Origin: a bacterium
GTDB lineage: Bacteria > Sysuimicrobiota > Sysuimicrobiia > Sysuimicrobiales > Segetimicrobiaceae
Direction: 5' to 3'
DNA length: 64,000 nt
NCBI GenBank assembly: GCA_035295165.1
Contig: DATGJN010000092.1
Location: 62,001 to 126,000 of the forward strand
The notes below the pieces were generated by a model, which worked only from the letters and a program-made list of their open reading frames with translations, was not told where the DNA came from and did not search any database. Position numbers and translations under genes: made by a program. Shown piece after piece: positions 1-9,949 of this stretch (its first letter is position 1; each line of letters starts with the position of its first letter).

Positions 1-25
1 GTTCAACGAGTTGCGTCGGCATCAT
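1..25 (-). CDS. Start of the gene following ctaD (partial; possibly a further oxidase subunit)
   Basis: On the minus strand an AGGAG motif is followed closely by two adjacent ATG codons, and the frame stays open to the window edge, reading MMPTQLVE. The gene would lie about 40 bases downstream of ctaD, in the place where cytochrome c oxidase subunit III or a small accessory subunit is often found. Only eight codons are visible, so the product is a guess from position alone. Confidence 0.4.
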
Positions 26-66
26 CGCTCCTGGATGACCCCGTGTGGGTCACCGCGCCCCCACGT

Positions 67-1824
67 CTACGCTTCTCCGCCGCCCGCGCTCGCGGCAACG
101 GGCACCGCCTGCACGGTCTGCGGCACGTAATCATCCTTGGCGCCGGGGACGCTGTAGTCGTACGGCCACCGGTACACCGTCGGCAGCTCGCCCTCCCAGT
201 TCCCGTGCGGCGGCGGCGTCGTGGTGGTCCACTCGAGCCCGTTCGCGCGCCACGGATTCGGGCCCGCCGCGGGGCCGTGTTTCAAGCTCCAAAAGAAGTT
301 GAAGATGAAGAAGAGCTGGGCGAATCCGAGCAAGAACGCGCTCAACGAGATGAACACGTCGACCGGCCCGGTGTTCGCGAGGAAGGGGTACGCGGTGTTT
401 TCGTAGAGCCGCCGATCGTTGGAGTGGATCCCGATGAAGTGCATGGGGTAGAAGGTGCCGTAGATGCCGATGAACGTGAGCGCGAAGTGGATCTTGCCGA
501 GCGTCTCATTCATCATGCGGCCGAAGAACTTCGGGTACCAGTAGTAGGTCGCGGCGAGAATCGCGAACAGCGACGCGCTCGCCATGACGAAGTGGAAGTG
601 AGCGATGATGAAGTAGGTGTCGTGCAGGTAGATGTCGACGGGCGCGATGGCCAGAAAGATGCCGCTCAACCCGCCCGTGACGAACACGGACACGAACCCG
701 ATCGCGAACAGCAGCGCGGTCGTGAAGTGAATCCTCCCGTGCCACAGCGTGGTGCACCAGTTGAACGTCTTGATCGCCGACGGGACCGCGATGATGATCG
801 TGGATCCCATGAACGCGGCGCCGAGCAGCGGGTGCATGCCGCTGACGAACATGTGGTGGCCCCAGACGAGGAAGCTCAAGAACCCGATCGCCGAGATCGA
901 CAGCACCATCGCCTTGTAGCCGAAGATCGGCTTGCGCGAGAACGCTGAGATAATATCCGACACGACGCCCATCGGCGTGAGGATCAGGATATACACCTCC
1001 GGGTGGCCGAAGAACCAGAAAAGGTGCTGCCACAGCAGCGGGTCGCCGCCCTGGTGGGCGACGGCTCCGCCCCCGATGATGAGGTTGGACGGTTCGAAGA
1101 AGCTCGTGCCCGCAACCCGGTCGAGCAGCAGCAGCCCGAGGGCGGCCATCAACACGGGGAACGTGAGCAGGGCGAGCACCGCGGTGACGAACGCGCCCCA
1201 GATCGTCAGCGGCAGGCGGCCCATCGACATGCCGCGCGTCCGCATGTTGAGGATCGTCGTGAGAAAGTTCAGCGAGCCGAACAGCGAGGAGACGACGACG
1301 AACAGGATGGCGATGATCCAGAGCGTTTGGCCGAGTCCCGCCCCACCTTCGGCCGCGGGGACTCCGGAGAGCGGAGCGTAGGAGGTCCACCCGTTGCCGG
1401 CCGGGCCGCCCGGGACGAAGAACGACGCGAGGATCGTGAGCACCCCGGGGACGAACGTCCAGTAGGAGACCATGTTCAGGAACGGAAACGCCATATCCCG
1501 GGCGCCGATCATCAACGGGATCAGCAGGTTGCCGAGCCCGCCGGTGAGCATGACCGTCAAGAAGAAGAAGATCATGATCGTGCCGTGCATCGTCACCGTC
1601 TGCAGGTACTGCTCCGGGTTGAGGACGCCGTTGTCGGGCCACCCGAGATGAGCGCGCATCAACATCGCCATGGCGCCGCCGACGAGCGCCATGAACATCG
1701 TCGTGAGGAAATACTGCTTCCCGATCATCTTGTGGTCGAGGCTGAAGATGTAGTGCCGGATGAAGCTCTCTTTCGGGTGGGCCTCGTGGGCCGCCTCCGG
1801 CTGGTGTACCGCAACCGCGTCCAT
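67..1824 (-). CDS. ctaD: Cytochrome c oxidase subunit I (aa3-type heme-copper oxidase)
   Basis: This is the catalytic membrane subunit that reduces oxygen to water and pumps protons in the aerobic respiratory chain. The 585-residue length and about twelve hydrophobic segments fit the family. The metal ligands are visible: His80 for low-spin heme, His274 and Tyr278 in GHPEVY (the cross-linked CuB pair), His323-His324 for CuB, and His409 and His411 in HDTYFIIAHFHF for the two hemes. The Glu in GHPEVY marks an A-type enzyme with a D channel. The start has a good AGGAG site, and the gene lies 32 bases downstream of the subunit II gene, so they form one operon. Confidence 0.98.
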   Translation of the reverse strand: MDAVAVHQPEAAHEAHPKESFIRHYIFSLDHKMIGKQYFLTTMFMALVGGAMAMLMRAHLGWPDNGVLNPEQYLQTVTMHGTIMIFFFLTVMLTGGLGNLLIPLMIGARDMAFPFLNMVSYWTFVPGVLTILASFFVPGGPAGNGWTSYAPLSGVPAAEGGAGLGQTLWIIAILFVVVSSLFGSLNFLTTILNMRTRGMSMGRLPLTIWGAFVTAVLALLTFPVLMAALGLLLLDRVAGTSFFEPSNLIIGGGAVAHQGGDPLLWQHLFWFFGHPEVYILILTPMGVVSDIISAFSRKPIFGYKAMVLSISAIGFLSFLVWGHHMFVSGMHPLLGAAFMGSTIIIAVPSAIKTFNWCTTLWHGRIHFTTALLFAIGFVSVFVTGGLSGIFLAIAPVDIYLHDTYFIIAHFHFVMASASLFAILAATYYWYPKFFGRMMNETLGKIHFALTFIGIYGTFYPMHFIGIHSNDRRLYENTAYPFLANTGPVDVFISLSAFLLGFAQLFFIFNFFWSLKHGPAAGPNPWRANGLEWTTTTPPPHGNWEGELPTVYRWPYDYSVPGAKDDYVPQTVQAVPVAASAGGGEA

Positions 1825-1856
1825 GGAGTCTCCTTTTCCTCAGCGCGCTCGGCGAG

Positions 1857-2681
1857 CTACTTTTCCTGGGACTGGAGCCATTGGTCGAACGTACTCTGGC
1901 TCTCCACGATGACGTTCCCCCGCATCGTGTAGTGACCGACGCCGCAGAGCTGCGCGCAGACGATCTGGTAGTTGCCGGCTTTGTCGGGCGTGAACCAGAC
2001 TTCGACGGTTCTTCCCGGCATGGCGTCTTGCTTCACACGGAAGTTCGGGAGCGAAAAGCTGTGGATGACGTCTATCGAGGTGACGCGGACGGCAACCGGC
2101 CGGTTAAGGATCAGGTGAAGATCGTTCACCGTGATGACGTTTTGCTTGTTCTCGGGATCGCTGGGATCCATCCCGAACGGGTTGCTAGCGGTGACGAACT
2201 TGGGATCCGTCCGGCCGAACTTGCCGTCGGGGCCGGGGTAACGAAACTGCCATTCGAACTGACGCCCGATGACATCGACCTGTTCGGCGTTCGCGGGTGG
2301 CGCGCTGTAGATCTTTGCCCAGACCACCTCGCCGAAGACGCCGAGGATGATGAACGCGATCGTCGGCACAATCGTCCACGTCAGTTCTGCGCCGAGGTGT
2401 TCGTGCCAATGCGCCGCCCGCTCGCCTCCCTTCGCGGGAAACCGCCAGAGGGAGATCCCCAGGAACAGATGGACAATTACGAACGGGATCGCGGTGAGAA
2501 TCAAGATGACGTAGAACAGCTGATCCAGGACGACGCCCTGCGCGGACGCTAACGGGAGCAGCCAGTACGACCGTGCCGACCAGACGAACGAGAGGACGCC
2601 AGCGACGAGAATGAACATCATCAGCGCGGACATCCAGCGTCCCGCCCACCGCTCGTCCTTGACCTGGCCCGGGTGCTCCAT
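1857..2681 (-). CDS. ctaC: Cytochrome c oxidase subunit II, CuA-containing
   Basis: Subunit II takes electrons from cytochrome c at its binuclear CuA centre and passes them to subunit I. The 274-residue protein has three N-terminal hydrophobic stretches (about 18-37, 53-78 and 100-125); the first may be a signal peptide, leaving the usual two-helix hairpin. The CuA ligands are visible: His207, then Cys242, Cys246, His250 and Met253 in CAQLCGVGHYTM, with Gln in place of the common Glu between the cysteines. No C-terminal cytochrome c domain is present, so the electron donor must be separate. A GGAGG site precedes the ATG, and ctaD follows directly. Confidence 0.97.
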   Translation of the reverse strand: MEHPGQVKDERWAGRWMSALMMFILVAGVLSFVWSARSYWLLPLASAQGVVLDQLFYVILILTAIPFVIVHLFLGISLWRFPAKGGERAAHWHEHLGAELTWTIVPTIAFIILGVFGEVVWAKIYSAPPANAEQVDVIGRQFEWQFRYPGPDGKFGRTDPKFVTASNPFGMDPSDPENKQNVITVNDLHLILNRPVAVRVTSIDVIHSFSLPNFRVKQDAMPGRTVEVWFTPDKAGNYQIVCAQLCGVGHYTMRGNVIVESQSTFDQWLQSQEK

Positions 2682-3140
2682 CTGCCGTTATCCTCCAGAA
2701 AAACGCTTCGCCGCGGGTCGTCGCCCATGCCACGGCCCGCGGTCGCCTGCAGGTCTGTCAGTGGCCGATCGCTCCCTCAAATCTTCATCCTCGGCGTGAC
2801 CGATCCCTCTCAGATGCGCGGGCACGGTCCGTCCACTCCCTCGCCCCACGATCGGCGGTCACGTTCGTTCGCGGTCGGCACTCGGTGGCCGATTTCGACC
2901 GCCTGGCCTCCGGCCCGGCGTCGTCGTGACTTTCGGTGAGAGGCTTCGTGCCCGGCGCGATCGACCCCGAACTGGAGTTCGTTACGCCATTACGGAAAGT
3001 CCACCTTGTTATTGTGCACACTCGAAGGAAAACGGAGCGGCACGGGGAATCTTACGCCAAATTCACCGCCGATGCCGGCGCGCTCGACCTGATGCGAGAA
3101 GGCATTGGGATTCCACAGCTCGGCGCGAGAGGAGGGGGTT
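2682..3140. other. 459-base divergent intergenic region between ctaC and the livK-like gene
   Basis: The region must hold the promoters for the oxidase operon on the minus strand and the branched-chain importer operon on the plus strand. Open frames here show no family features. A slightly AT-rich patch near 2980-3060 is the likeliest promoter site for the importer, but I see no convincing -35/-10 pair. Confidence 0.5.
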
Positions 3141-4403
3141 ATGCCCGTACGGACGACAACGCTATTCGCGAGGATTCTCGCGTTCTCGCTCGCTGCGACC
3201 CTCGTCGTCACGCTCACGATGTTCGGCAAGTCGTCCACGTCCTTCGCCCAAGCCAAGACGATCTACATCGGGATCGACCTGCCGCTGACGGGTGCGGACG
3301 CAGAGGACGCGACCCTGATCAAGGACGGCGCGCTCATGGCGATCGACGAAACGAACGCCAAGGGCGGGGTCGCCGGCTACAAGCTGGAGGCGATCGTCCT
3401 CAACGACGCGACCGCGACGGCCGGTCAGTATGATCCGGCGCAGGCGGCGACGAACGCGCGCCAAATGGTGGCGAACGTCGGCATCGTCGCGGCCGTGGGC
3501 CCGCAGATGAGCGGTGCGGGCAAGGCGATGTCGCCGATTCTGAGCGAGGGGGGGCTTGCGACGATCACCCCGAGCTCGACAAACCCCGACATCACCGACC
3601 CGAAATTCGCCTCGCAATACCGGCCGGGAGGCAAGGCCATCTACTTCCGCACCGTCACCACCGACGCGTACCAGGGCCCGAACATGGCCAACTTCTACGC
3701 AGAGACCCTGCACGCGAAGTCCGTCTATGTGCTGGACGACTCCGGCGCCTACGGCGTCGGGATCGCCGACACGTTCCAGAAGCAGGCGGCCGCGAAGGGC
3801 ATCAAAGTCCTCGGGCGCGATCAGCTCAATCCTAAAGAGGCCGACTACACGACGGTGCTGACGAAGATCAAGGGGCTGAGCCCGGACGCGATCTACTACG
3901 GTGGTGTGGACCAGGCCGGCGCCAAGCTGGCCAAGCAGGCATACGATGTGATGCCCAAGCTGCTCAAGGGCGGCGGCGACGGCATGTACAGCGCCAACCT
4001 TCTCAAGGGTGCCGGCTTCCCGGCGTCCAACGGCTGGTACGCCACGATCGCGGGGCCGCATCTCACGGAGAGCCCAGCCCTCAAGCCGTGGGTGACGCAG
4101 TTCCACACGAAGTACGGGTCGTACCCCGGAGACTACTCCATTACCTCGTACGACGCCATGCTCGTGATCATCGACGCGATCAAGCGCGTGGCCGCCGGCG
4201 GTAAACCGGTCACCCGCGACGCGGTCCGCGATGCGATTCAAAACACACATCTCCAGACGCTGCAGGGCGTGATCGAATTCGATCAGAACGGTGACATCAA
4301 GAGCCGGGTGGTCAGCGTGTTCCAGGTGGTGCACAACACCGAGTACCAAGACGTCGACATTCTCCACCAGTTCAAGTACATCGGCGTCGCGCCGCAGAAC
4401 TAG
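3141..4403 (+). CDS. livK: Branched-chain amino acid ABC transporter, periplasmic substrate-binding protein
   Basis: This is a Leu/Ile/Val-type solute-binding protein (type I periplasmic fold, Peripla_BP_6 family) that delivers its ligand to the LivHMGF importer. I start it at ATG 3141, preceded by GGAGGGGG, rather than at an upstream in-frame codon; this gives 420 residues with a clean Sec signal peptide ending near SFAQA. The mature part begins with IYIGIDLPLTGADAE, the usual family opening, and AVGPQMSGAGKAMSPI forms part of the ligand cleft. It is the first gene of the importer operon and is separated from livH by a strong stem-loop. The actual ligand could be an amino acid, an amide or an aromatic compound. 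Confidence 0.93.
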   Translation: MPVRTTTLFARILAFSLAATLVVTLTMFGKSSTSFAQAKTIYIGIDLPLTGADAEDATLIKDGALMAIDETNAKGGVAGYKLEAIVLNDATATAGQYDPAQAATNARQMVANVGIVAAVGPQMSGAGKAMSPILSEGGLATITPSSTNPDITDPKFASQYRPGGKAIYFRTVTTDAYQGPNMANFYAETLHAKSVYVLDDSGAYGVGIADTFQKQAAAKGIKVLGRDQLNPKEADYTTVLTKIKGLSPDAIYYGGVDQAGAKLAKQAYDVMPKLLKGGGDGMYSANLLKGAGFPASNGWYATIAGPHLTESPALKPWVTQFHTKYGSYPGDYSITSYDAMLVIIDAIKRVAAGGKPVTRDAVRDAIQNTHLQTLQGVIEFDQNGDIKSRVVSVFQVVHNTEYQDVDILHQFKYIGVAPQN

Positions 4404-4429
4404 CGTGGCCAAAGTGCACGATGAGCTTC

Positions 4430-4461
4430 GGCGGAGCGGGCCGGCCTTAGCCCGCTCCGCC
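4430..4461 (+). terminator. Stem-loop between the binding-protein gene and livH
   Basis: GGCGGAGCGGGC and GCCCGCTCCGCC form a perfect 12-bp stem around an 8-base loop, 26 bases after the livK-like stop. No T-run follows. In binding-protein operons such hairpins often stabilise the upstream mRNA or reduce read-through, so that the binding protein is made in excess of the permease. Confidence 0.7.
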
Positions 4462-4495
4462 CGCCTATTGAGCCCGTGACTCGGAGCCCGGCGCG

Positions 4496-5425
4496 ATGAC
4501 CTTTACCGACGTACTGCTGCAGCAGATCATCAACGGGCTGAGCCTCGGCGCGATGTACGCGTTGCTCGCGCTCGGCTTCACGATGGTGTACGGCATCATC
4601 GAGCTCATCAACTTCGCGCACTTCAACGTGTTCATGGTCGGGTCTTTCGTCGCGATGTTCGTGCTGCAGTGGGTCGGCCTCTCCGGCCAATCCCGCGTGC
4701 TGACGGGGGTCCCGCTGATCGACGCGCTGGGGTTCGCGTTCGCGGCGACGATGCTGTTCTGCGGCCTGCTCGGGGTGGCGATCGAGCGCATGGCGCTCCG
4801 GCCGATGCGCCACGTTCGGGGCACGGCGGCGATGATCACCACGATCGGCGTTTCCTACATCCTCTACAATGTCGTGCTGTTGACGGCGGGCGCCGCGTCG
4901 CTGAACTATCCGGACCCGATGCCGCCGGTTTCCTGGCACATCGGCGGGGCGGTGCTGCGCTTACGCGAGGTCCTGCTCTGGACCGTGTCGCTCGTATTGA
5001 TGGCCGCGCTCCACATCTTCGTTCGGCGCACGAAACTCGGGAAGGCGATGCGGGCGACTGCGCAGGACCAAGAGGCCGCACGCATGATGGGCGTGGAGGT
5101 CGACCACGTCGTCATGCTGACGTTCTTCATCGGGTCCGCGCTCGCCGGCGCCGCTGGGCTGATCTTCGGCCTCTACTACGACTTCACGAATTTCGTGATC
5201 GGGTACACGGCCGGGCTGCGCGCGTTTACCGCCGCCGTGCTGGGCGGCATCGGCAACATCCCCGGGGCGATGATCGGTGGCCTCGCGATCGGGCTGATCG
5301 AGTCCCTGGGCGGCCAGTTGCTTGCGGTCCGCTGGACCGACGTGATCATCTTCTCGATCCTCATCATCGTGTTGGTATTGAGGCCGTCCGGGCTCCTGGG
5401 GTTGTCCTCGCCCCAAAAGTCGTGA
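4496..5425 (+). CDS. livH: Branched-chain amino acid ABC transporter permease LivH
   Basis: This is one of the two membrane channel subunits of the importer. The 309-residue sequence has about eight hydrophobic helices and the LivH-type opening QQIINGLSLGAMYALLALG. It also has the conserved cytoplasmic loop AMRATAQDQEAARMMGV, which contacts the ATPases, and the late LGGIGNIPGAMIGG motif. Its start has a GGAG motif nine bases upstream. It sits after the binding-protein gene and nine bases before the fused LivM-LivG gene. Confidence 0.96.
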   Translation: MTFTDVLLQQIINGLSLGAMYALLALGFTMVYGIIELINFAHFNVFMVGSFVAMFVLQWVGLSGQSRVLTGVPLIDALGFAFAATMLFCGLLGVAIERMALRPMRHVRGTAAMITTIGVSYILYNVVLLTAGAASLNYPDPMPPVSWHIGGAVLRLREVLLWTVSLVLMAALHIFVRRTKLGKAMRATAQDQEAARMMGVEVDHVVMLTFFIGSALAGAAGLIFGLYYDFTNFVIGYTAGLRAFTAAVLGGIGNIPGAMIGGLAIGLIESLGGQLLAVRWTDVIIFSILIIVLVLRPSGLLGLSSPQKS

Positions 5426-7460
5426 GGCGGGTCAATGGCTGACGTGTCTCCTTCGCCCGCGACGAGCGCCGAGGCCGTCCCGAGGTCCCGGCCGCGGTCG
5501 TGGACGGACGCGGTCGCGGCGCCGGTCCGCCGGATTCCCGAGACGACCCGTCGTCGGACGGCTCTGGTGCTGGTCGCCGTGGCGGCGCTTCTGTTTCCCG
5601 TGATCGTGCAGAACGGCGGGGATATCGACGCTGCGGCGAACGCCTGCTCGTTCGCGATCCTCGCGCTCGGATTGAACATCGTCGTCGGGTTCGCCGGCCT
5701 GCTGGACCTCGGGTACGCCGCGTTCTTCGCCATCGGCGCGTACACGTATGGAGTGTTCGCCTCGGGCCAAGTGCACCCGCTCTGGGGTGCCGCGTGGGAG
5801 CCGCTGCGGTGGCTCGGTCTGGTCAGCCGTTTTCACATCGCGGGAGCCCCGGATACCGTGCAGATGCAGTTTTCGTTCTGGCTGATGCTTCCCGGGGCGG
5901 CGCTCGTCGCGGCGTTCTTCGGCATCTTGTTCGGTGCGCCGACGCTACGGCTCAAAGGGGATTATCTTGCGATTGTCACGCTCGGCTTCGGTGAGATCGT
6001 TCCCATCGTGGTGCGCAACACGCCGTCGCTGACGAACGGCGCGATGGGGCTCAACGGGGTGATCTCGCCACAGATCTTCGGGCATCGGTTCGGCGTCAAC
6101 GCGACCCCGTTCTATTATGTAGGTCTCGTCATGATCGCGTTGCTGCTGTTTGTCAGCTTCCGGTTGAAAGACTCTCGCATCGGGCGCGCGTGGATGGCGA
6201 TTCGCGCGGATGAGATCGCCGCCGGCGCCATGGGGGTCAACCGGACGCGCCTGAAACTTCTCGCGTTCGCGGTGGGCGCGGCGTTCGCCGGCGCGACGGG
6301 GACGTTCTACGTGGCCAAGCTCCAGACTGCGACACCGGAGATGTTCATGTTCCCGGTGTCGGTGATGGTGCTGGTCATGATCGTGCTCGGCGGGACCGGG
6401 AGTCCCACCGGGGTCGTCGTCGGGGCGCTGCTCCTTCAGTTGCTCCAATCCTGGTTCCTCGAGGACCTCACCCAGTGGATCCACGCGTTCGGTCGGTTGG
6501 TGCATAGTGCTGCGATTCAGCAGATCGATCTCGTGCAGTCGATCGAGTTGATCTTCGGCATCATTCTCGTCGTGATGATGCTGTTCCGCCGTCAGGGTCT
6601 CATCCCGGCGACCCGCACGATCGCGCCCTTATCGTTCGCCGAGCAGGCCGCGAGCCCGACCCGCGGCGGCATCGGTGCAGAGGTGCGCGGTCTACGGCAG
6701 CCGGATCCCCCGTCGGGCGCCGCGATGCTCGAGACGCGGGGGCTCACGAAGCGGTTCGGCGGGATCACCGCGGTGAAGGGCGTGGACCTGACGATTCTGC
6801 CCCATCAGATCGTCGCGCTGATCGGTCCCAACGGATCGGGCAAGACGACGTTCTTCAACCTCGTCACCGGGCTGGACGGTCCCGACGCGGGCGCGGTGGT
6901 GTTCATGGGTACCGAGATCACCCGGCTGCCGGCGCACGTGATCGTGGAGCGGGGGATTGCACGCACGTTCCAATCGCTGCGGCTGTTCAACGACATGACC
7001 GTGCTCGAGAACGTCCTCGTGGGCATGCACGCGCGGATGCGGACCGATGCGATCGGCGCGGTGCTGCGGCCACCGTCTGCACGTCAGGAGGAGCGGCAGA
7101 CCCGCGAGTACGCGATGGAGATCCTGGGGGTCTTTGGGAACCGACTGGTGCCGCGTGCCAATCACCTCGCGCACAGCTTGTCCTACGCGAACCGGCGCCG
7201 GCTGGAGATCGCGCGGGCGGTGGCGTCCCGGCCGCGGCTGCTCCTCCTCGACGAACCCACCGCCGGCATGAACCCGGCGGAGACCTTGGAGTTGGCCGAT
7301 CAAGTGCGCAGTCTCCGGGGGATGGGCGTGACCGTGCTGATGATCGAGCACAAGCTCAACGTGGTGAACGATATCGCCGACCGCGTGGTCGTGCTCGACT
7401 ACGGCGAGAAAATCGCGGAGGGGCTCGCCCGCGACATCCAAGAAGATCCGGAGGTCATTC

Positions 7461-8201
<741 letters not shown>

Positions 8202-8427
8202 GCCGCTGACGCCGGCGGGTTCCGTCCGGTGGTCACGCGAGGTCCTCGCCCCTCATGCGTCCCCGTCTTCTCGCAACCACTGTTGTGCGAGCCCTCGTCG
8301 CGCCTTGGCTTCCCGCACGCCCGTGCTGCGCAGTTTCATCGAGACCCCCAATCATTGTGAGCTTTGTGATCACTGGATGCGTCGACGAGGGGGCCCGCTG
8401 CGAACTGACAGATGATCTCCCGCCTCG

Positions 8428-9765
8428 CTATGCGAGCGCGTCGTCCACCGTGGTCCGCAGGAGCCGCCCGAGCTCGGCCATCTCGTCCGCGGTGATCGTT
8501 AGCGGCGGGCCCACCAGGATCTGATCGGCGACGCGGCCCGGCAGCGCCCCTCCCGCGGGGTAGACGAGGAGGCCGCGGCGCATCGCCGCGGCGACAACGG
8601 CCGCCGCAGGCGACGCGGCCGCGAGATGGCCCTCGGGGACCGCGAATTCGATGCCCCACATCAGACCGCGCCCGCGCACCTCCGAGACGCGCGGATGTCG
8701 CCGGAGCGGTTCGAGCTCCCGCGCGAGCCACTCGCCCTTGCGGCGGGCGGCCGCCACCAAGTCGTGGTCGCGGACGTACTGGAGGACCGCAGCCGCAGTG
8801 GCGCAGGCGAGCGGGTTGCCCGCGTACGTGTGGCCGTGGATGAACCGCCCCGAGGTGCGCAACAGCTGATCGGCGATGCGCTCGTGCGCGACGACTGCGC
8901 CGATCGGTACGTACCCGGCGCCCATGCCCTTCGCGCAGACGATGAGATCCGGCACCACGCCCCAATGGTCCAGGGCGAAGTTGGCGCCCGTGCGGCCGAA
9001 TCCGGTCATCACCTCGTCGGCGATCAACAGCACGCCGTGGCGGTCGCAGATCTCGCGGATGCGCGGAAAGTACTCCGGTGGGGGCACCACGGCCGCGTTG
9101 GCCGCGCCCGACAGCGGCTCCGCGATGAACGCCGCGACGGTCTCCGATCCTTCCCGCTGGATCGCGTGCTCGAGCTCAGCGGCGCACTCGATCCCGCATC
9201 CGCCGTAGGTCAGGCCGAACGGACATCGGCGGCAGTGCACTTCCGGGATCTGGGGGAAGGGGATGAGGAGCGGGCCGTACGGCGCCCGCCGCGCCGCGAA
9301 TCCGGAGAGCGACAACGCTCCGAGGGTCGCCCCGTGATAGCTCGCACGTTTGCTCATGACCTTGTACTTAGCGGGCCGGCCGGCGTCCACCCAGTACTGC
9401 CGCGCCATCTTGATGGCCGTCTCCGTGGCCTCGCTGCCGCCGGACACAAAGAAGACCCGCGTGAGGCCCGGCGGAGCGAAGCTCACGACCAGGTCCGCGG
9501 CCTGCTCCTGGGCCTCCGTGGTGAATTCGGAGCCGTGGGCGAACGTGAGCAGCCGCTGCTGGCGTTCCATCGCCGCGAGAATCTCCGGGACGCTGTGCCC
9601 GATGTTCGCCGCGAGAGGGCCGGACGATCCGTCGAGGTAGCGGCGCCCCTCGCTGTCGTACACGTAGATGCCTGCCGCCCGCACCGCCCGGCGGAGGCCG
9701 GCGCCGCCCTCGCCAGGGGCCCGATACAGGACGTGGGTGGGCGTGTGGGACGTCGCGTCGGCCAT
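8428..9765 (-). CDS. Class III PLP-dependent aminotransferase
   Basis: This is an omega-amino acid or diamine type aminotransferase (class III, acetylornithine/GABA/beta-alanine group). Starting at ATG 9765, which has GGAGGAGG just upstream, it is 445 residues; the longer in-frame extension toward 10029 runs through the dnaG leader and is unlikely. Family landmarks include FVSGGSEATETAIKMARQY, the PLP-contacting LIADEVMTGFGRTG, and the Schiff-base Lys in VCAKGMGAGYVP. It stands alone, convergent with the importer operon and divergent from dnaG. The exact substrate cannot be told from sequence; neighbouring uptake genes are compatible with amino acid catabolism. Confidence 0.93.
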   Translation of the reverse strand: MADATSHTPTHVLYRAPGEGGAGLRRAVRAAGIYVYDSEGRRYLDGSSGPLAANIGHSVPEILAAMERQQRLLTFAHGSEFTTEAQEQAADLVVSFAPPGLTRVFFVSGGSEATETAIKMARQYWVDAGRPAKYKVMSKRASYHGATLGALSLSGFAARRAPYGPLLIPFPQIPEVHCRRCPFGLTYGGCGIECAAELEHAIQREGSETVAAFIAEPLSGAANAAVVPPPEYFPRIREICDRHGVLLIADEVMTGFGRTGANFALDHWGVVPDLIVCAKGMGAGYVPIGAVVAHERIADQLLRTSGRFIHGHTYAGNPLACATAAAVLQYVRDHDLVAAARRKGEWLARELEPLRRHPRVSEVRGRGLMWGIEFAVPEGHLAAASPAAAVVAAAMRRGLLVYPAGGALPGRVADQILVGPPLTITADEMAELGRLLRTTVDDALA

Positions 9766-9897
9766 CGATTGCCTCCTCCGGGGGCGTGCGAGGAGGTTCG
9801 TGGTGGGGCGACCGTTCCCTGCGGCCCGTGCGAACCCGACGACGTTCGAAGAGAGGACCCGCTTTGCGGAGCGGAGAATAAGAGGACAGTTCTGGGC

Positions 9898-9929
9898 GGG
9901 CCTTATCGGGCAACGATAGGGCTCTTTTT
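9898..9929 (+). terminator. Intrinsic terminator or attenuator in the dnaG leader
   Basis: GGGCCTTATCG (9898-9908) pairs with CGATAGGGCTC (9914-9924) in an 11-bp stem with two G-T pairs and a 5-base loop, followed at once by TTTTT. This is a textbook rho-independent terminator in the plus direction. No plus-strand gene ends here, because the nearest upstream gene runs the other way. It therefore lies inside the 5' leader of dnaG-rpoD and could act as an attenuator. Confidence 0.75.
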
Positions 9930-9949
9930 CGCGGGTGTGGGGCGGGTCG

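Noticed and set aside
506-1642. Long open frame antisense/frame-shifted within ctaD
   Set aside because: It lies wholly inside the conserved ctaD gene and reads as an Arg/Pro/His-rich peptide, as expected for shadow frames in high-GC DNA.
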